From Cochliopodium minus (taxonomy: Eukaryota > Discosea > Himatismenida > Cochliopodiidae), in the NCBI GenBank assembly GCA_024220525.1, contig JAMYWO010000073.1, positions 134,142 through 173,006 on the forward strand: a stretch of 38,865 nt of DNA. The letters are read 5' to 3'. Under the pieces are notes generated by a model. It saw only the letters and a list, made by a program, of their open reading frames with translations, made no database searches and had not been told where the DNA came from. Position numbers and translations under genes: made by a program. How positions within the stretch are numbered: the stretch's first letter is position 1; each line of letters begins with the position of its first letter. Shown here in pieces: positions 1-14,000 of this stretch.

Positions 1-61
1 AAATAAAAATAAAAATAAAAATAAAAATAAAAATAAAAATAAAAATAAAAATAAAAAATAA

Positions 62-90
<29 letters not shown>
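1..90. repeat. A/T hexamer microsatellite at the left edge
   Basis: Tandem AAAAAT units with a few 7-mer variants. It lies in an intron of the RhoGEF gene, just beyond the donor that follows the exon ending at 101. In the sense direction of that gene the unit reads TTTTTA. The right edge of the window also ends in a microsatellite. Confidence 0.95.
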
Positions 91-92
<2 letters not shown>

Positions 93-100
93 AATAATAC

Positions 101-3100
101 CTTGAGATTTATTCATTCTTAAAGCGAAACTTCTTAATCCAGTTGGAGAACCCTTGCCATCTCTCACACTCTCCTCATTACCATAGCTGCTAGTTAGACA
201 TTCACTTGTGTTGCTTCGGATTTCGACAGGGGCCGTGCTGGAATGTTTTCTATTTAAAGCAAACTTCCTCACTCCTCCTGTTTCTCCTTTTGGTGTACGA
301 GGGGATGATTCTGGTGTACTTTTTATTTCTTCTATTAAAAAAAAATTGGTTGAAAAAACAAAAACTTTTTTAATAATTCAAATAATAATAAAAAATAAAA
401 ATGAAATAAATATAAAATTAAATATAAAAAATTAAATGAAAATATAAAAAATTAAAAATAAAATAAAATATAAATAAAAATAAATAAAAATAAAAATGAA
501 AATAAAAAAAATAAAAAAATATAAATAAAAACATAAAAATAAAAAATAAAAAAAAATTATTTTTTACCTTTTACTTCTCCATTGTTTTCGTTCTCTGTGT
601 TGTTGTCAGAGGAAGGCTTAGATCTTCTGTACTTCAATTCGAACCAATTTTTGATATCTTCTCCACTCTAAAATAAATATGTTAAATGATTATTTTAATT
701 TTTATTCATTTAAAATTATTATTTTAATTTTTATAATTCAGATTTTTTTAATGTTTCAATTTTTATTTTTTTAATATTTTTTTTTTTGACTTTTTTTGAT
801 TTTTTTAATTTTAATTTTTTTACCTTGTTAAAACTAGTGCTTTTGCTGTTACTCCATTTTCTAACAGGAGTGACTTCAAGATCACCAGAATTGGAAAGGC
901 CGTTGCTCTTCGTGAAATATTGTATCTGTTCGTTGATTTTGGAGATCCACAACTCCTTCTGTTGATTTTCTGAGGTTGAAAAAAACATTTTTTTGACGGT
1001 GCTTTGGCCGTTGGTGAGAACGATTCTGAACACGTTGTTTAAGTCTTCTACTTCGTCTTGCACGTTTTCTACTATTATATTTCTATTTTGTTTTAAAATA
1101 ATAAATATTTATAAAATTAATATTAAAAAGTTTTTAAAAATAAAAGTAATCAAAAAAATAATATTTAAATAACAGAAATAAAAATAAAAATAAAAATAAA
1201 AATAAAAATAAAAATAAAAATAAAAATAAAAATAAAAAGAAATAAATAAATAATAAAAAATTATAAAATAAAAAATGGATAAATAATAAAATAAAAATAA
1301 ATTTAAATAAGATTTAAATAAAAATAAAAAATAAATTTTAAAAGAAATACATGACAGGAATGAGATCTTGATCGACTATGTAATAAGCATTCTTTCTTTT
1401 CATTTTTTCGGTGGTAATGAGCACTACGTCGTTGAACAAGAAAACATGCTTGTCTAGCCATTTCACTCCCTCATTGGTTCTACATTTCATCAAAATTTTT
1501 CCATCATAAATAAGTTTTCTGTGTGGAGCAATTAAATCTAAGTGAAGAAAAAATTGGTTAAAGAACAAAAAAAAAATAAAAATAATAAATAATAATAATA
1601 AATAAAAAATAATAAATAAAAAATAAAAAATAAAAAAAGAAAATAAAAATAATGTCAAAAAAAAAACTAATAAAATAAATAAATTTAAAAATAATTTACC
1701 TATTGGCTTTACATCATTTGTTTCTTCGTAAAGGAGATGTCTGTTGATTCGAGACATTTTGGAATAGTTTTCAAACTCTCTTTTCTTTTCATTGATCCAG
1801 ATGGCTAGCTCCGAGATTTTGTCGTGGGCTTCCTCAATGCCTGATTTGTCTGGGTGGATTTCGAGTGTGTTGTTGAGCAAATCTGACAAAAGCAGTTTAT
1901 ATCTAGGAATACCTAAAAGGAAAAACAATTTTAAAAATAATAGTTATAAAATAAATGTATAAAATAAAAAGAAGAAAATAAAAAATAAGATTAAATTAAA
2001 ATAAAATAAAAAATAAAAAAATGATGTTTAAAATTTTAAAATTAAATAAATGATATTTATAAATTTGTGAAAAAGTTTAGTAGTAAAAAATAAAAAAATA
2101 AAAAAAAAAAATCTTTACGTTGAACAGGAGAAATCAACAAAGCTCTCAACTCATTTTTATTTCCGGAATGATCGTACAAACTGTTGATCAATTTCTCAAA
2201 AGAAGAGTCGTTCATGGAGATCCTCAACACATTAGTGGAATTCTCAAAGTTGTTGATGTATTCACTGTAGATCTTGAGGGATTGGGTGAAGGTCTTGAAG
2301 ACTCCTGACAAGACGCATTCTTCGCTAAAGTTGGATACGAGGGGTTCGAGTTCGTCCAGAAAGTTTTTGTGGAGAAGGTAAATGGATTCTATGTTCGAAA
2401 AAATTATGTTGATGTTCTCCACTGTCAAAGCCTTTCGAAAAAAAAATAAATAAATAAAAATTTTAAATTCAAACAAATTTAGTCACAAAAAAAGTGAAAT
2501 TAAAAAAAATGAAAATAAAAAATAATAAAAAAAATATAAAATAACAAAAAAAACAATTAAAAAACAAAAAAAAACAACAAAAAACGAGGTAAAGCAAAAT
2601 ATTGAAAACTTTTAATTTTTCAAATAAAAAATAAAGAATAAAAATAAAAAATTTGGAAAGAAAATTTTTTTACTTGTTTTGATTCAATCGGTTTTTTGTA
2701 ACCATTTATGGCACTGGACAGAAAACTAACATACGTTTTCTCAGTGCTCAAAAGTTCTTGGACGATAAATTTTCTTTTGCGGATCTTTTTTTTCTCCGGA
2801 TCAGATTTGTCCTCCATGGTATCATCTTCGAAGTCTTCGGTCTTTTCGAGAAGATCGTCGACAGGATCTATGTTACTTTGGAAACTGAAGTCTTCTTCTG
2901 TCTGTATGGTGTCCTCATCTAAATCCCTTTTAGACTTGTTACCATTGTTTGTATTTTCTTTTAAATAAAAAAATATTTTAAATAAATAAAATAAAAAATC
3001 TAACTAAAAATAAACAATAAATAAAAAATTTAATGAATTATTACTAAAATAAATTATTAAAATTAAAATAAAGTAAATATCTTTAACAAAATAATAAATT

Positions 3101-6100
3101 TATTAAAAAGATAAAATTACCTTGTTTTGTGTTATGTTGTATCCTTCCTATTATTGATTGAGAATGTAGAAGGGTATCTCTGATGATCTTCTCGACCTCC
3201 AAGTACTTGGAAGCAAGCAAAGACTGGAGATCGCCCTCCTTGCCGAGGGTGTCAGAGAAAAACTTGCCGCTCTCTGGCAAGAAAGTGACTTTAAGGAGCT
3301 TCTTTAAGAAGTTGTCATAGTTGAGAAGAGCAAGATTGTCATCAACTTGATCTGACAACCTGCTTTTGAGATCGTTCAAAGAAAAACGGTTGCGGCTGAG
3401 CGGATCATTGATTTTATCGTTGATCTTCTCTTGATTCGTTTTGATGTCATTTTCGGACTTGACCGTTCTCTCGCTGTTATCGTCTCCATTAGCAGAAGTA
3501 TCCGCTATCTCTTCCAAGATCCCAAAATCGTCACTGTCATCGATTACAGTGGTTTCTTTTTCAGAAGCGGAAGATCTAGGAGAGATCTCCATCCTGCTTT
3601 GTTGTAGAAACAACGCGCCTACCGACCCCTTCTTCTTTTTTCTTCCGATCGAAAAAGTCTTTTGTCTTACTTCGTGCGTGAAGAAGGAGTTGTCGTTCGG
3701 GGAAGAGTTGGGGTTGGAGATCACTCTAGGCGGAGGATTTTTTTCTGCCAAATAGCTCTTCGATCTTTTCTTCAACGAGTTGTTGTTGTTCTTCTTTATA
3801 GATTTCTCGCTGCCTATAGTGTTTGACTTTTCTCTCTGAACAACTTCTTCATCTCCATCTTTTTCTTCTTCTTTGATATTTTCCAAAAAAGATATTTTGG
3901 TGTTTGGAGGAGACCTTGGAGTGTATTGGATGGAAGAATCATTTTCTGTGGGTGGAGATACACTGAGATCGTCAAAGGTTTCCTTGGTGGAGGTCACCTC
4001 GAGTGTAGAAGCAGATTTGGAGTAGACTTTGCGGGGAGAGATCTGTCTCAACGCCCATTTTCTAAGCCCTCCACCGTTAGGCTGTGTATCTGTTGAAGTT
4101 TTGGTTTCTTCTTGTTTAGTAACTTCTTCCTTCACCTCATTTATTTGATCATCTTTTTTGATCACTTCTTCTTTTGGTTCATCTCCTTTTTGGAAAACAT
4201 TCACTTCGTCACTTTCTTCTTCATCCTCCTCTGTGTCTTCTTCGGTATCTTCTACAGTCTCTTCTACCAATTTGTTCTCTTTCAGCTCTTCATGGTCCTC
4301 CAAAGTACCCTTCAAAAGATCAAGATTAAGAGGAGTGATTTCCCTCGTCAATTTTTTTTTATTTCCTTCCTCTTCAACAACACTATCTAATGATTTCTCT
4401 TCAACACTCTTTACTTCAATAGTTTCTTCATTGATTTCATTTATATTTACGTTCTTCTCCTCATATTGCTTGACAAACTCAACAGTATGAACCTCTCCCT
4501 CGACATAAATGACACTGTTCTCTTTCAAAACGTTTCCCTCCACATCATCCTTCCCATTCAAAATGAGATCATTTTCACTAGTGTCAAAAATTCGGCTGTT
4601 CCTTTTGTTCATAGTCTCCAAATCTTCAAAATCTACAACGGAAGTTCTTAAACTAGGCAATTCTAAGGGCAAATCAATGAAATATGAACAAAACGATTCT
4701 TTATCATTCGATCCAACAACCAAAAGTTTATCTTTGTAAATAACTGCTCCGTCTACATCTAATTCTTCAGGCAAATCACTAAATTTGCTCCAAACTAAAG
4801 TGACAAGATCGAGCACGTGGCTATTGTTGATGCATTTGTTGCTGTTGAGCTCGTACCCTCCCGTCACTATCATTTTATGATTTCTTACTATACAACAATG
4901 ATTATGTCTGGGTAAAGGAATATCGCCACTTGTTTCTAACTTTTGAAATATTCTTTTTCCTTTAAAAAAATATTCAAATGAAAATTTTTAAATATAAAAT
5001 GAATAAAAATGCAAAAAATTACCTATTACAAATTTATATACATCATTAAAACATTGGTGGTTGTCTCTTCCTCCAAATATAATCATAGCGTCAGCATATT
5101 TTACAGCTGAATGGCCTGCTCTCGCAGAAGGAGTGTCCTTCACGCTCAACCCAGTGACCACTTGGGAAACTATGAAAAAAAAAATTAAACAAATTTATTT
5201 GAATGAAAATTAATTTTTTTGAACGAAAATATCCCACTTAATTGATAATAATTTTAATGAAAAAAAAAAATTGTTTTACTTAAATCGTAGATTACAAGTT
5301 TGTTTGTATAAGTGTAAGGCGTATTCAAATTCACTATTCCTCCAAACATCATCATTATTTTCTTGTCCGAGTAGAGCACCGATGAGTGGAAGAAGGTGGA
5401 GGTAGAGGATTTGATCATCTTGCCGGACGTTTCTGCCAACCACTTTTCTTTGCTCCTTAGATTGTATATCATTATCTCGCTGCATATTCTCTTTGAAGTT
5501 CTGCCACCATAAATGATCCTTTATTTGGTAAACATAGCAGATTAAAATTTTTCGTTAAATAATCAAATTCAATAAATCCATCAGCATAAAATTTTAAAGC
5601 TATAAATTTTACAACAGTTTAAATTTATATCCGCCAACAAAGTTGTAAAATTTATAGTCTTGAAAGAATCTCAATATATCTTTGTTAATGATCGAAATCA
5701 AATTTTATAGAGCTAAATTAATGGATATTTCGATTTTATGAGCTATATTGTTCTTTATCAATTGTTTACCGATTGATATTACTCTTATAACGTATATATA
5801 AGTTCTAATTCCCTAATTTTAGAGAAATAACTAAATATGAGGATTATTGAGTATTCTTTGATATAATTTAATTCCTCCACATTTGAATTGATAATATAAC
5901 TGTCGTAATATTTTTGAACAGTTGAACTATATAATCAATATAAATGTTGAATAAAGGAAAGGGCAATTGTATTCATTCCGAAAAACAATTTTATTGCTAT
6001 AAATATGAGTCTCAAGAAATTTTTAAATTGGAACAAACAAAATGTGTTAAAGTGGCATTCAAAATATTTTGGGTATTCAGGTATATTATATTGAATATTC

Positions 6101-6586
6101 TAAATTTATAACGATTTATTTTCTTAATTAAATGAAATAAGAATATGAAAAGTATAATTTAGGTTCATATTTATTTTATTTGAACTCATTTCCCCTGATT
6201 AAATTAATTTTATATGATCCCTATTTCCTTTGCCAAACAAATAGAAAAAAAAATTTATGAAAGTTTTTTTACATTTTCGATCTCCTGCTATCATAACTCA
6301 TGGTATGATGTGATCTCAAGGTGATATTTGATGGATTCATAATAGATACATTCTCCAACACGAACTCTGAAAAATCATTGGAGACTATCAATCTGAAATT
6401 GTCCTTGAATGTCTTGTTATCATTAGCACCACCAAACAACAATATGACTTGATCACCCTTATGATTATTGCCATTATTATTTTCGTCGAATTGGGTGAAA
6501 CAGTTTATCGAATAATTTTTTCTGCGTTCAAAATTGTTCAAGATATCTTTCTTTGGTTTAATTTTGATCCAATCTTTGATATCCAT
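101..6586 (-). CDS. Kelch-repeat RhoGEF (DH-PH) protein, 3' end beyond window
   Basis: Eleven exons: 6586-6273, 5518-5280, 5169-5023, 4959-3121, 2957-2674, 2431-2119, 1912-1700, 1537-1351, 1082-824, 667-568, 331-101. All phases close, giving at least 1375 residues. Residues about 35-330 hold about six kelch blades (MIIYGG, MMMFGG, MIIFGG, MIVTGG). A long acidic, Ser-rich linker follows. The DH domain is about 910-1105, starting at IVQELLSTEKTYV and containing the hallmark VQRIPRYKLLLSDLL, which is restored only by splicing exon 6 to exon 7. The PH domain is about 1117-1235, ending at a KELWISKI helix. DH-PH proteins load GTP on Rho-family GTPases at membranes; kelch propellers bind partners, often actin-linked. 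The linker and tail carry RKWA-type motifs: GGGLRKWAL near 529, VRKWSNSK near 1248, GGVRKFAL near 1318, GLRSFAL near 1368, plus DIKNWFELKYRR near 1268. The start is the first Met before kelch blade 1. Domain calls are from motifs; Rho specificity is inferred. Confidence 0.93.
5600..5657. repeat. Intronic hairpin with the ATATCCGC core, copy A
   Basis: Perfect 16-bp inverted arms, 5600-5615 and 5642-5657, flank a 26-nt loop. The loop contains AGTTTAAATTT and the core ATATCCGCCAACAAAGTTGT, whose end enters the right arm. It lies in the 754-nt first intron (5519-6272) of the RhoGEF gene, which has no other coding signal and no microsatellite. Related copies are at 22752-22815 and 36901-36920. 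Confidence 0.8.
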
Positions 6587-7028
6587 GTGATGATAGATTT
6601 ATATATTCTCCTCTTTATGTATTTATTTATTGTTTTTAAAAAATTCTTGTATAAATAATTCAAAAATTCGATTTCTATCTTCTTTCTTTATACTCTCACT
6701 TTATTCGATAGGTTGTTTTTTTATTATACGTTAATTTTATTTTATTTTTTTATATTTTTTTGTGTTTGAAGAACTTCAAAATATAAAAAAAATAGAGTAA
6801 ATGGTCATAATCTCCCAATAATGAGATTTGACAAAATTAATACCCCTATACTATGATTAAAAAAATATAAATTAAAAAATTTTAAATGAAAAATGGATTT
6901 GATGACTTTTTAATACATAAAATTGAAAGAAATTCAACTTTGGAAGGAAAAGGAATTAAATTGGCTTGAAACATTGAATATATATGTAAAGTGAAATTAA
7001 AAAAATAGTTAAATAATCTTTTTATTTT
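6587..7028. other. Intergenic, no gene
   Basis: AT-rich spacer between the RhoGEF start and the stop of the next gene on the same strand. It should hold the RhoGEF promoter and the upstream gene's 3' UTR. I see no conserved ORF and no clear element. Confidence 0.6.
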
Positions 7029-7933
7029 TTAAATATTCATTATCTTTGTCTTTATTACAGTTTTATCATTCCAAAATTTCTTTTTAATCTCCAAATCATA
7101 GTGATAAACGTTGAGATCATGTTTATTGTACAAAATAAGAGCAAAGTTCTGATAGTTGGGATACCTAGTAGTAGAAACAGGACCATCATAATTTTTGAGT
7201 GTCCTTGTAAAAGCAAGTCTGTTATCATTACCGTTCAAATAAGATTTTATAACATCGAAATCTTTATCTGATAATTTATTGCATCCGAAGAAAACAATTC
7301 CGCCTAACTTAGGATCGTCTAATAAACGAAACTTTGCGTTGATTTCTTGTATCGAAGAAGAGTTTGTGTTGACTTCGTAGTAGATGAGCTGTCTGGGCAA
7401 AATCTCTTCGTTTTTTTCTACTATCACGCTGGTGGAGGTGAGGGACCAGATGATGTTGTCGAATTTCTTGCCTGTTTCTGATCTTGGATCGATGAATGTG
7501 CTCATGAAGTAAGTGAAACCCAATCCAATCGTTAAACCTCCCATTATCTTTGCATATTTCGCAAATTTTCCTTGATTATTCTTTCAAAAAAAATTATTAA
7601 CGATATTATCTCACAATTGCATTAAATTATGATTTTGAACAACTAATATTTCTCAAATCTATATTTATCTAAGCAATATAAAGGATATATTTTGATCATC
7701 TGGATAATCATTGATTATAATTATTATCTTTTAATCTCCCTTTGAATATATCAAGATTTTATAGGAAAATGTAAGTTATATGATTGATTTAATTCCATAT
7801 CAGTCCAATTTATAATAAATAATGTCCAAATATCTCACTTAAGATCTAAGAAAATAACCATTTTTACCTGAATGATAGGAATGGATTGTTGGCAATAAAA
7901 TTTTCTGAAAGTTTTATTGAATACAGATTTCAT
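7029..7933 (-). CDS. Unknown protein, presequence-like N terminus and one membrane segment
   Basis: Two exons, 7933-7868 and 7580-7029, phase 0, encode 205 residues. I do not recognise the family. The first exon encodes a short basic, Phe-rich leader with no acidic residue (MKSVFNKTFRKFYCQQ), the type that can target mitochondria or mitochondrion-related organelles. Residues about 34-52 (MGGLTIGLGFTYFMSTF) form one likely membrane helix, followed by a soluble domain of about 150 residues. One membrane helix behind a cleavable basic leader resembles inner-membrane accessory proteins. That localisation is inference. The stop lies 442 bp upstream of the RhoGEF start, and the start lies 115 bp downstream of the UBR ligase stop. 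Confidence 0.75.
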
Positions 7934-8048
7934 CTTATCAAAAAAAAGTTAAAACAAAAACAAATTTTTTTTTTATTTATTATTATTTTTTTAATTAAAA
8001 AAATTTGATTTTAAAATAAATAAATTGTGGGTTCGTAGGTAGATGCAA

Positions 8049-11000
8049 TTAATAACTGCTCCAATTAGTTCTAAGACGATAAAGCATTTGGTGGTGCTGC
8101 TCGACGGATTTTTGACCTAACAAGTGATCCAAGTAAAGTTGTTTCAACAAATCAACACGTTTTGGCTCAAGAAAAACGGGCTGTCCTCTTGAAAGACCTT
8201 TCAAAAAAAAATTTAAAAAAAATTAAAAAATCTATCAAATCAAATCAATAAAATAAAATAAAATAAAATAAAAGAAAAATTGAAAAAAAAGAAAAAATAA
8301 TAAATAAATATACAAAATAAAAAAAAAAATATTAATCGAAATTAATTTTTTTTGTTTACCTTGATCCTGTTCTCCATATTTGTCGAGATAAGGAGAATCA
8401 TAGAAACATCCACCTTCCTTGGTGATGATGAGAATGTGGCTCTCTTTGATGATCAAATAGATGGCTTCACCGTGATGGTGGGTCCTTGCGTGAAGGTTGG
8501 CCTCTATAAAAACAAATGTTAATAAAAAATAATTAAAAAATAAAAATAAATTAAACTTTTTTAAAAAATAAAATTTTAAATAATATTTTTAAAATTATTT
8601 GCCTCCCACTTTCTCTTCTTTACAACAGTCTGATCTACAACACACAATTTTGTTGCATAAAAGACAGAGGAGAGGAATCTTGGGAATCTTTTGGCATTTC
8701 TCGCAGATGGTTTTCGTCATCACCAAGTAGAACTTTGGGTCTTGCAACATCTTTGGAAGCTCTACAAAGTCAAATTTCTTTGGAGGTTCAACTTTAAAAA
8801 ATATTAAAAAAAATTTTGAAAAATAATTTAAATTTTAAATAAATTTTAAAAATAAAGAAAATAATAAGAAAAAATAATTAAAAATTAAAACCAAAAAAAA
8901 TTTGAAAAAAATAACAAATTTTTTACTTTGGTAGATGTGAGACGGATCAGTTATGTTGGTGATTGCATGCAACAAATGAGGAGAAGTGAAGGAAAAAGAA
9001 GAACCCTCATGCAAAGAGAACAAAGAAGCATACGAAGAAGGGAGCTTCAAAAACTGAGTGATACTCAAAAAAACCTTGCTCTTGTCGCACTCCAACCCAT
9101 CGGAGAAAATCTCCGCAGGAAAGATGTGACCAGGATCATTAATGACGAAAATGTCAAACAAAGCCACTTTTTTCAAAAAAGACAAAGAAAGAAAATGGAG
9201 AACAGGTTCCAACTTTGAAACATTAAATTCCTCCGAAATTTCGTCTTCCATATTCTTTTCATTATTTCCGCTGTTATTTCCGCTGTTTGTTTTCCTTTTT
9301 TCTATTGATTGAACGATGTAGAGGGAGAGTTCTTCTAGGTTGGAGACGTTCTTGTTGGAGGGGAACTCCATCGCTTTTTTCTTCCATGAGGCTTTGTAGG
9401 ATGGACTGAGGTTGAAGAGTGTGGTAGAGTAATTGTAAACGGTGTAGATTTGTTGAATGACGTTCATTTGGAAGAAGAGTTGGTAATAGTAATTTTTGTG
9501 TTGAAAATCGAAATTTCCTTAAAAGTTTAAAAATTTTAAAGTAATATAAAAAAAAATAAAAAATAAAAAAATCAAAAAATAAAAATGTAAAAATAAAAAT
9601 CAAAAATAAAAATAAAAAAATGAAATAAAAATTTTTTTTACCATTAATCACACTGTATGAAAACATTAGTCTCACCAAGAAAGAAAAAGAATCAAATCTC
9701 AGAAGATGTCTGGTTTTGTTTGTAGTGGTGACGATGTTCCATAGATATTTCAATGCTTCACAAGAAACGACTCTTTTGTCTTCCCTGTTTGAAATCAAAG
9801 ATGAGGCCAATTTAGTCAAGTAGTTGAAGTGCTGGAACTCTCTGAATTTGACAGTGGGGAATTGAGTGTTTTCTTTGCCTCTGAGTGACATTTCATTTGC
9901 ACTAATTGTGTAAGCAATCTAAACAAATGAGAATGAAAAAAATAAAATTTAAAAATTTTCAAAAATAGGAAAGAAAAAATATGAAAATTAATCAAATAAG
10001 AAATATTAAAAGTAAAGAATAATTAATTTTCAAAGTAAATGATAAGAATATTAATTTTTTCAAAAAAATTTTCAAATAAAAAAAAATTTTCGTACAGAAT
10101 TCCAAAGTATTGATAATATTCTCTCCAAAGGAGCAGAAGGATGCGGCCAAAGACTCGTCTGGTTTAAATTGACATTCTGCAAGAAATTGTCGTAAGCAAG
10201 AGACCACTCAGAGTCAGAGGGGATCTTGGGAGACAAGTTGACCTTGGAATCCTTCTCGGATCTTACGAGGAACTTGGAGAACCAATTTTCAAAAGATAGT
10301 TCCTCTGTGTTAATTTTATTGGAAGGATTTTTGTGGTCTGGATGAAAGGGTGCTACGATTGAGCCGATGGATTTGCAAAGTGGGCAGATGAACTGTCCTT
10401 TGTCCAGGTTGATACCTTCCAATGTTGGATGTTCGCTTTCTTCTCTGATGATCTTTTCCAAGTAGGATTGGTAGCATTTGTAGTGAATGGTGTGACCACA
10501 AGTTTTCATGTAAAGACTTTCAGTTTCTAACAAAATAATAAATTTTTGTTTCAAATTAAAAAATTTAAAAAGTGTATCAAAATTTAAAAATTAAAAATTT
10601 AAAACAAAAAAATTTTTGTTTTAAAAAAAAGTGTTGAAGAAAAAATTACCTTCAATACTTCTGTTCAATTCAGAATAAAGATGTTCTCTTTCTACAAAAG
10701 TGTTTTTGCTTGGCTCAACATCAATTTTGAGGGAGTTGTCCGAAAGATCCTCGTTGAAAGAGGAAGACAAAGAAAATTTTTGGCGCTTGCTCTCCTGAGA
10801 GATATCGCTTTCAATACTAAAAAAATGCTCCTCCTCCTTTTGCTCGACCAATTTGGCTCCAACATTTAAGGTGGTGCTTAAATTTCTCCTACGAAGTTGA
10901 TGGCAGGAGTTGGTAGACAAGAAAGCGGTGATGTAGCACAAAGGATTCTTTTCAACATCATTTTGAGCTTCCATACACAAAACACATTTCTCCTCCTCTT

Positions 11001-14000
11001 CTTCCTTTCCATCAACATTGTTATCTTTGTTGTCAATTTTTTCGTTTTTGTCGAGTTTTGTTGCTTCTTTGCTGGACGCAAACTTGTTTTGTTGTTTCTT
11101 CATCTTCTCCATGAGTTTTTGTTGTCTCTCTTTTGCTTTTTGTTTTTGGAGCTCCTTTTTGTCCTCCTCGCTCACTTGGGAAGATCCGTTTGTGTTCTTT
11201 TTGAGTTTGTTGATTGATTGCTTGATATCTTCGTCATCAGAAAGCTGATTCAAAATCACATCTACAGAGGAGTGTTGGTACTGTTGCTTCTCATCACATC
11301 TAATTGTCCACAAGTGATTCAAGATAGCAGAAGATTCGTGCTCAGGATCTTTCATATCTTGTAAAATATTCAAAGAATTTTTGTTGACTTCTTCGAAAGC
11401 ATATTCCACACAAATGTACAAAAGACAAAGTATTTCCGACAAAGTCTTCTCGTTATTGTACTCGCTGGAATAGTTTTGAAGTGCTAAAAGAATGATCTGG
11501 TGAACTTGGAGGGATTGTGCTATTGCCTTCAACTCTGAAAGAGATGCTAAAAGAGGTTTGATTTTTGGGAAAGGCAAAGGTACATTATCTTTCTTTTTTT
11601 TCATTTGCTCTGTATAATTTTCTTCTGCCTTTTGAGCTTGTACTCTACAAAAAAGCAAATTAATAAACAATATCAAAAATTTTTAAAAACAAAGAAAAAA
11701 ATTTAAGAAATTAAAAAAAAATTTTTTTTCAACATACCTGTCATAATGAGCGAAAAAGCGATCATATTTCGTCCAGTAGATTGGTTTTACTAAAAACAAT
11801 ATTTCATTACCTTCTCCCTTCTTCTTCGTTGCTACTTTATTCAACACATTCTCAAAGTTTTTGTTTTTGGAGATGGAATCGTTGACAGCCTTGGAGAGTT
11901 TGGAAAAAGATATTGGCTCGAGCGCGAATAAGAAATGTATGATTTCCTTTTCCAAAATCTCATCACTTGAAAGATAAGCGTTTCTATCTGTCAAAATTGT
12001 AGAAACAAGCTTTAATGAGGAAGCAACGACGTCAGGATGAAACGTGCTGTTTCTTTCTGGCTTCTTTGTGTTGGTGAGATACAACTTCCAATCGTTGATT
12101 TGAAAGTTTTCGAACAAGATCGAAATAAACGTTTCTTGGCCGATCAATATAGTGGACATTTGATAAAAAAAGATATCTGAATCAATCGAATAAAAGTGGT
12201 TCCACTTTAACTGATAAGCAGATGCCATGATTTCTGCAATTTGTCCATTTCTCACCTATGAACAAATAAAAAATTTAAATTCAAAAAATAAAAAAACTTT
12301 TACCCATAATTTTGCTTCTGCTTGATATTTGAAAACGTAAAAGTTGACCAATTCTTGGAACATTTCGTGGATAGTTTCAATCTCAACATCTTTGAAAAAG
12401 TCATTCAAAGAAATATCAGAATCGCTGTGTCTAGACAAAGAATTGGAGATAAAAATAGAAAGTAATTTTTGGAGAGGAAAAAAAGGTGTGACAAAATTCT
12501 TTTCAGGCACATAAATAAGCATTTTTGGCTTTTCTTTAGTCTTTTTGGACCACTCCCAGCTGATTTTGCTTGAATAACGTTTAAATGCAGAAATGATCTT
12601 GGAAGATACATAAAACAATTTTGATTTAAAATTCTCATCTACTAGATTATTTTCAGGAATCAAACTTTTAAAAATGTTAGAAGAGTATTTCCCAATGAAA
12701 TCAATCTCCAATCCAAAAGTGTCATTGTATTGGCTCGTGGAATCAAAGAGAACGTGCTCCCCTTGCTTTCTTTTTAAAAGAAGAGATCCTTGGAACATTT
12801 CAACCACACTCAAATATAATTTTAAATCAGACTTTTGTTGGAGCAAAACAGAAGAAACGGGTTGTTGTAAAACCAAATACCCAAAGTCAGTTATAGTGGA
12901 ATAAATGTGAGATGTTGTATAAACAGGCAAAGAAGTATCCAAAATAGGTCTTTTGTCTTTATTATCTTTCGATTCTACTTGGCAATGCTTGAAAACTTTT
13001 TCTATTGTGTTGATCACGTTAGTGAAAGCATGGTAGGTCGTACAAAGTTGAGGTGCCAAATTGAGAACAGTAAAAATTTGTACGGCAAAGTGTAGCAAGG
13101 ACTGAGGCCACTTCTCCTTCTCTTTGCTCTCCTCATATAGAATGGAATAGTACTTTGAAAAGAGGAACGCAAAGTTCTTTTTGAACTCTGTGTCACCCAA
13201 AAGAATGAAGTAAAGGTTATGAAAAGATTTCTGGATGACAGAATGGATCTTGTTGTCTGTGATGAACAAATACTCGAAAGGGCTGAGCTTCATGCTCTCC
13301 GATTGATCTTCCTTTATGATCTTGTTCAATTCTGTTTGGCTAATAAACTCTTCTCGGAGTTGTAGCGCAAGTAATCTTTTGAAAGGATCTCCAAATGATT
13401 TGCAGAAAGTCTCTATGAACTTGATCATTCCGGACAACTTTGAATTGTATTGCACAAATTCTTTTACGTCCAAAATGGATAGTTTTATATTTCTCACCAT
13501 CCAAAATAACAATCTATTTATCACCTTTTGCGATGATTCTATCACATTTTTGGGCAATATTGATTCCAAATTTAATTCTCCTGTATTCCCCGAATGTTTC
13601 TTGCAAAATCCTTCTGGATTCCATGCTTGATCATCTCCACAATCACAACATCCTCCTCCAGCTTTAACTATTCTATCTAAAAGATTTATCAGTTAAAATA
13701 GTTTCGATTTTTACAAATTCTTTTTTTTTTTATTGAATATAAGTCTTTTATATCATTGATTAGAATTGTATCTCATCATATTAAAAATCATATCTAAAAT
13801 AAAAATTTTTACAATCATGCCCTTCATGTTTTTCTGGTTCGAAACAATCTTCGCATATAGCACATGATGGATCACTTTCGCAATCTTTTGAATATGAGTT
13901 TAAAATTAATATCCCCAATAGGTGCTAAATTTTGTATAATAAAGGTGATTTGTCTTTTTACCTTTGCAATGATAACATATATCATGTTGATTTCCTTTCC

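Noticed and set aside
731-1537. Apparent phase break between the two PH-domain exons of the RhoGEF
   Set aside because: The nearest acceptors (ATAG, GTAG) do give the wrong phase, but the acceptor AATAG at 1083-1087 joins in phase 2 and gives DLIPVINIIVENVQDEVED, so the gene is intact.
4112-4490. Plus-strand Ser/Phe-rich ORFs opposite the RhoGEF linker
   Set aside because: They are antisense readings of the Glu-rich linker; the sense strand has verified kelch and DH-PH exons.
8928-9218. Plus-strand basic ORF inside the UBR ligase
   Set aside because: Antisense shadow of a conserved exon with closed splice phases.
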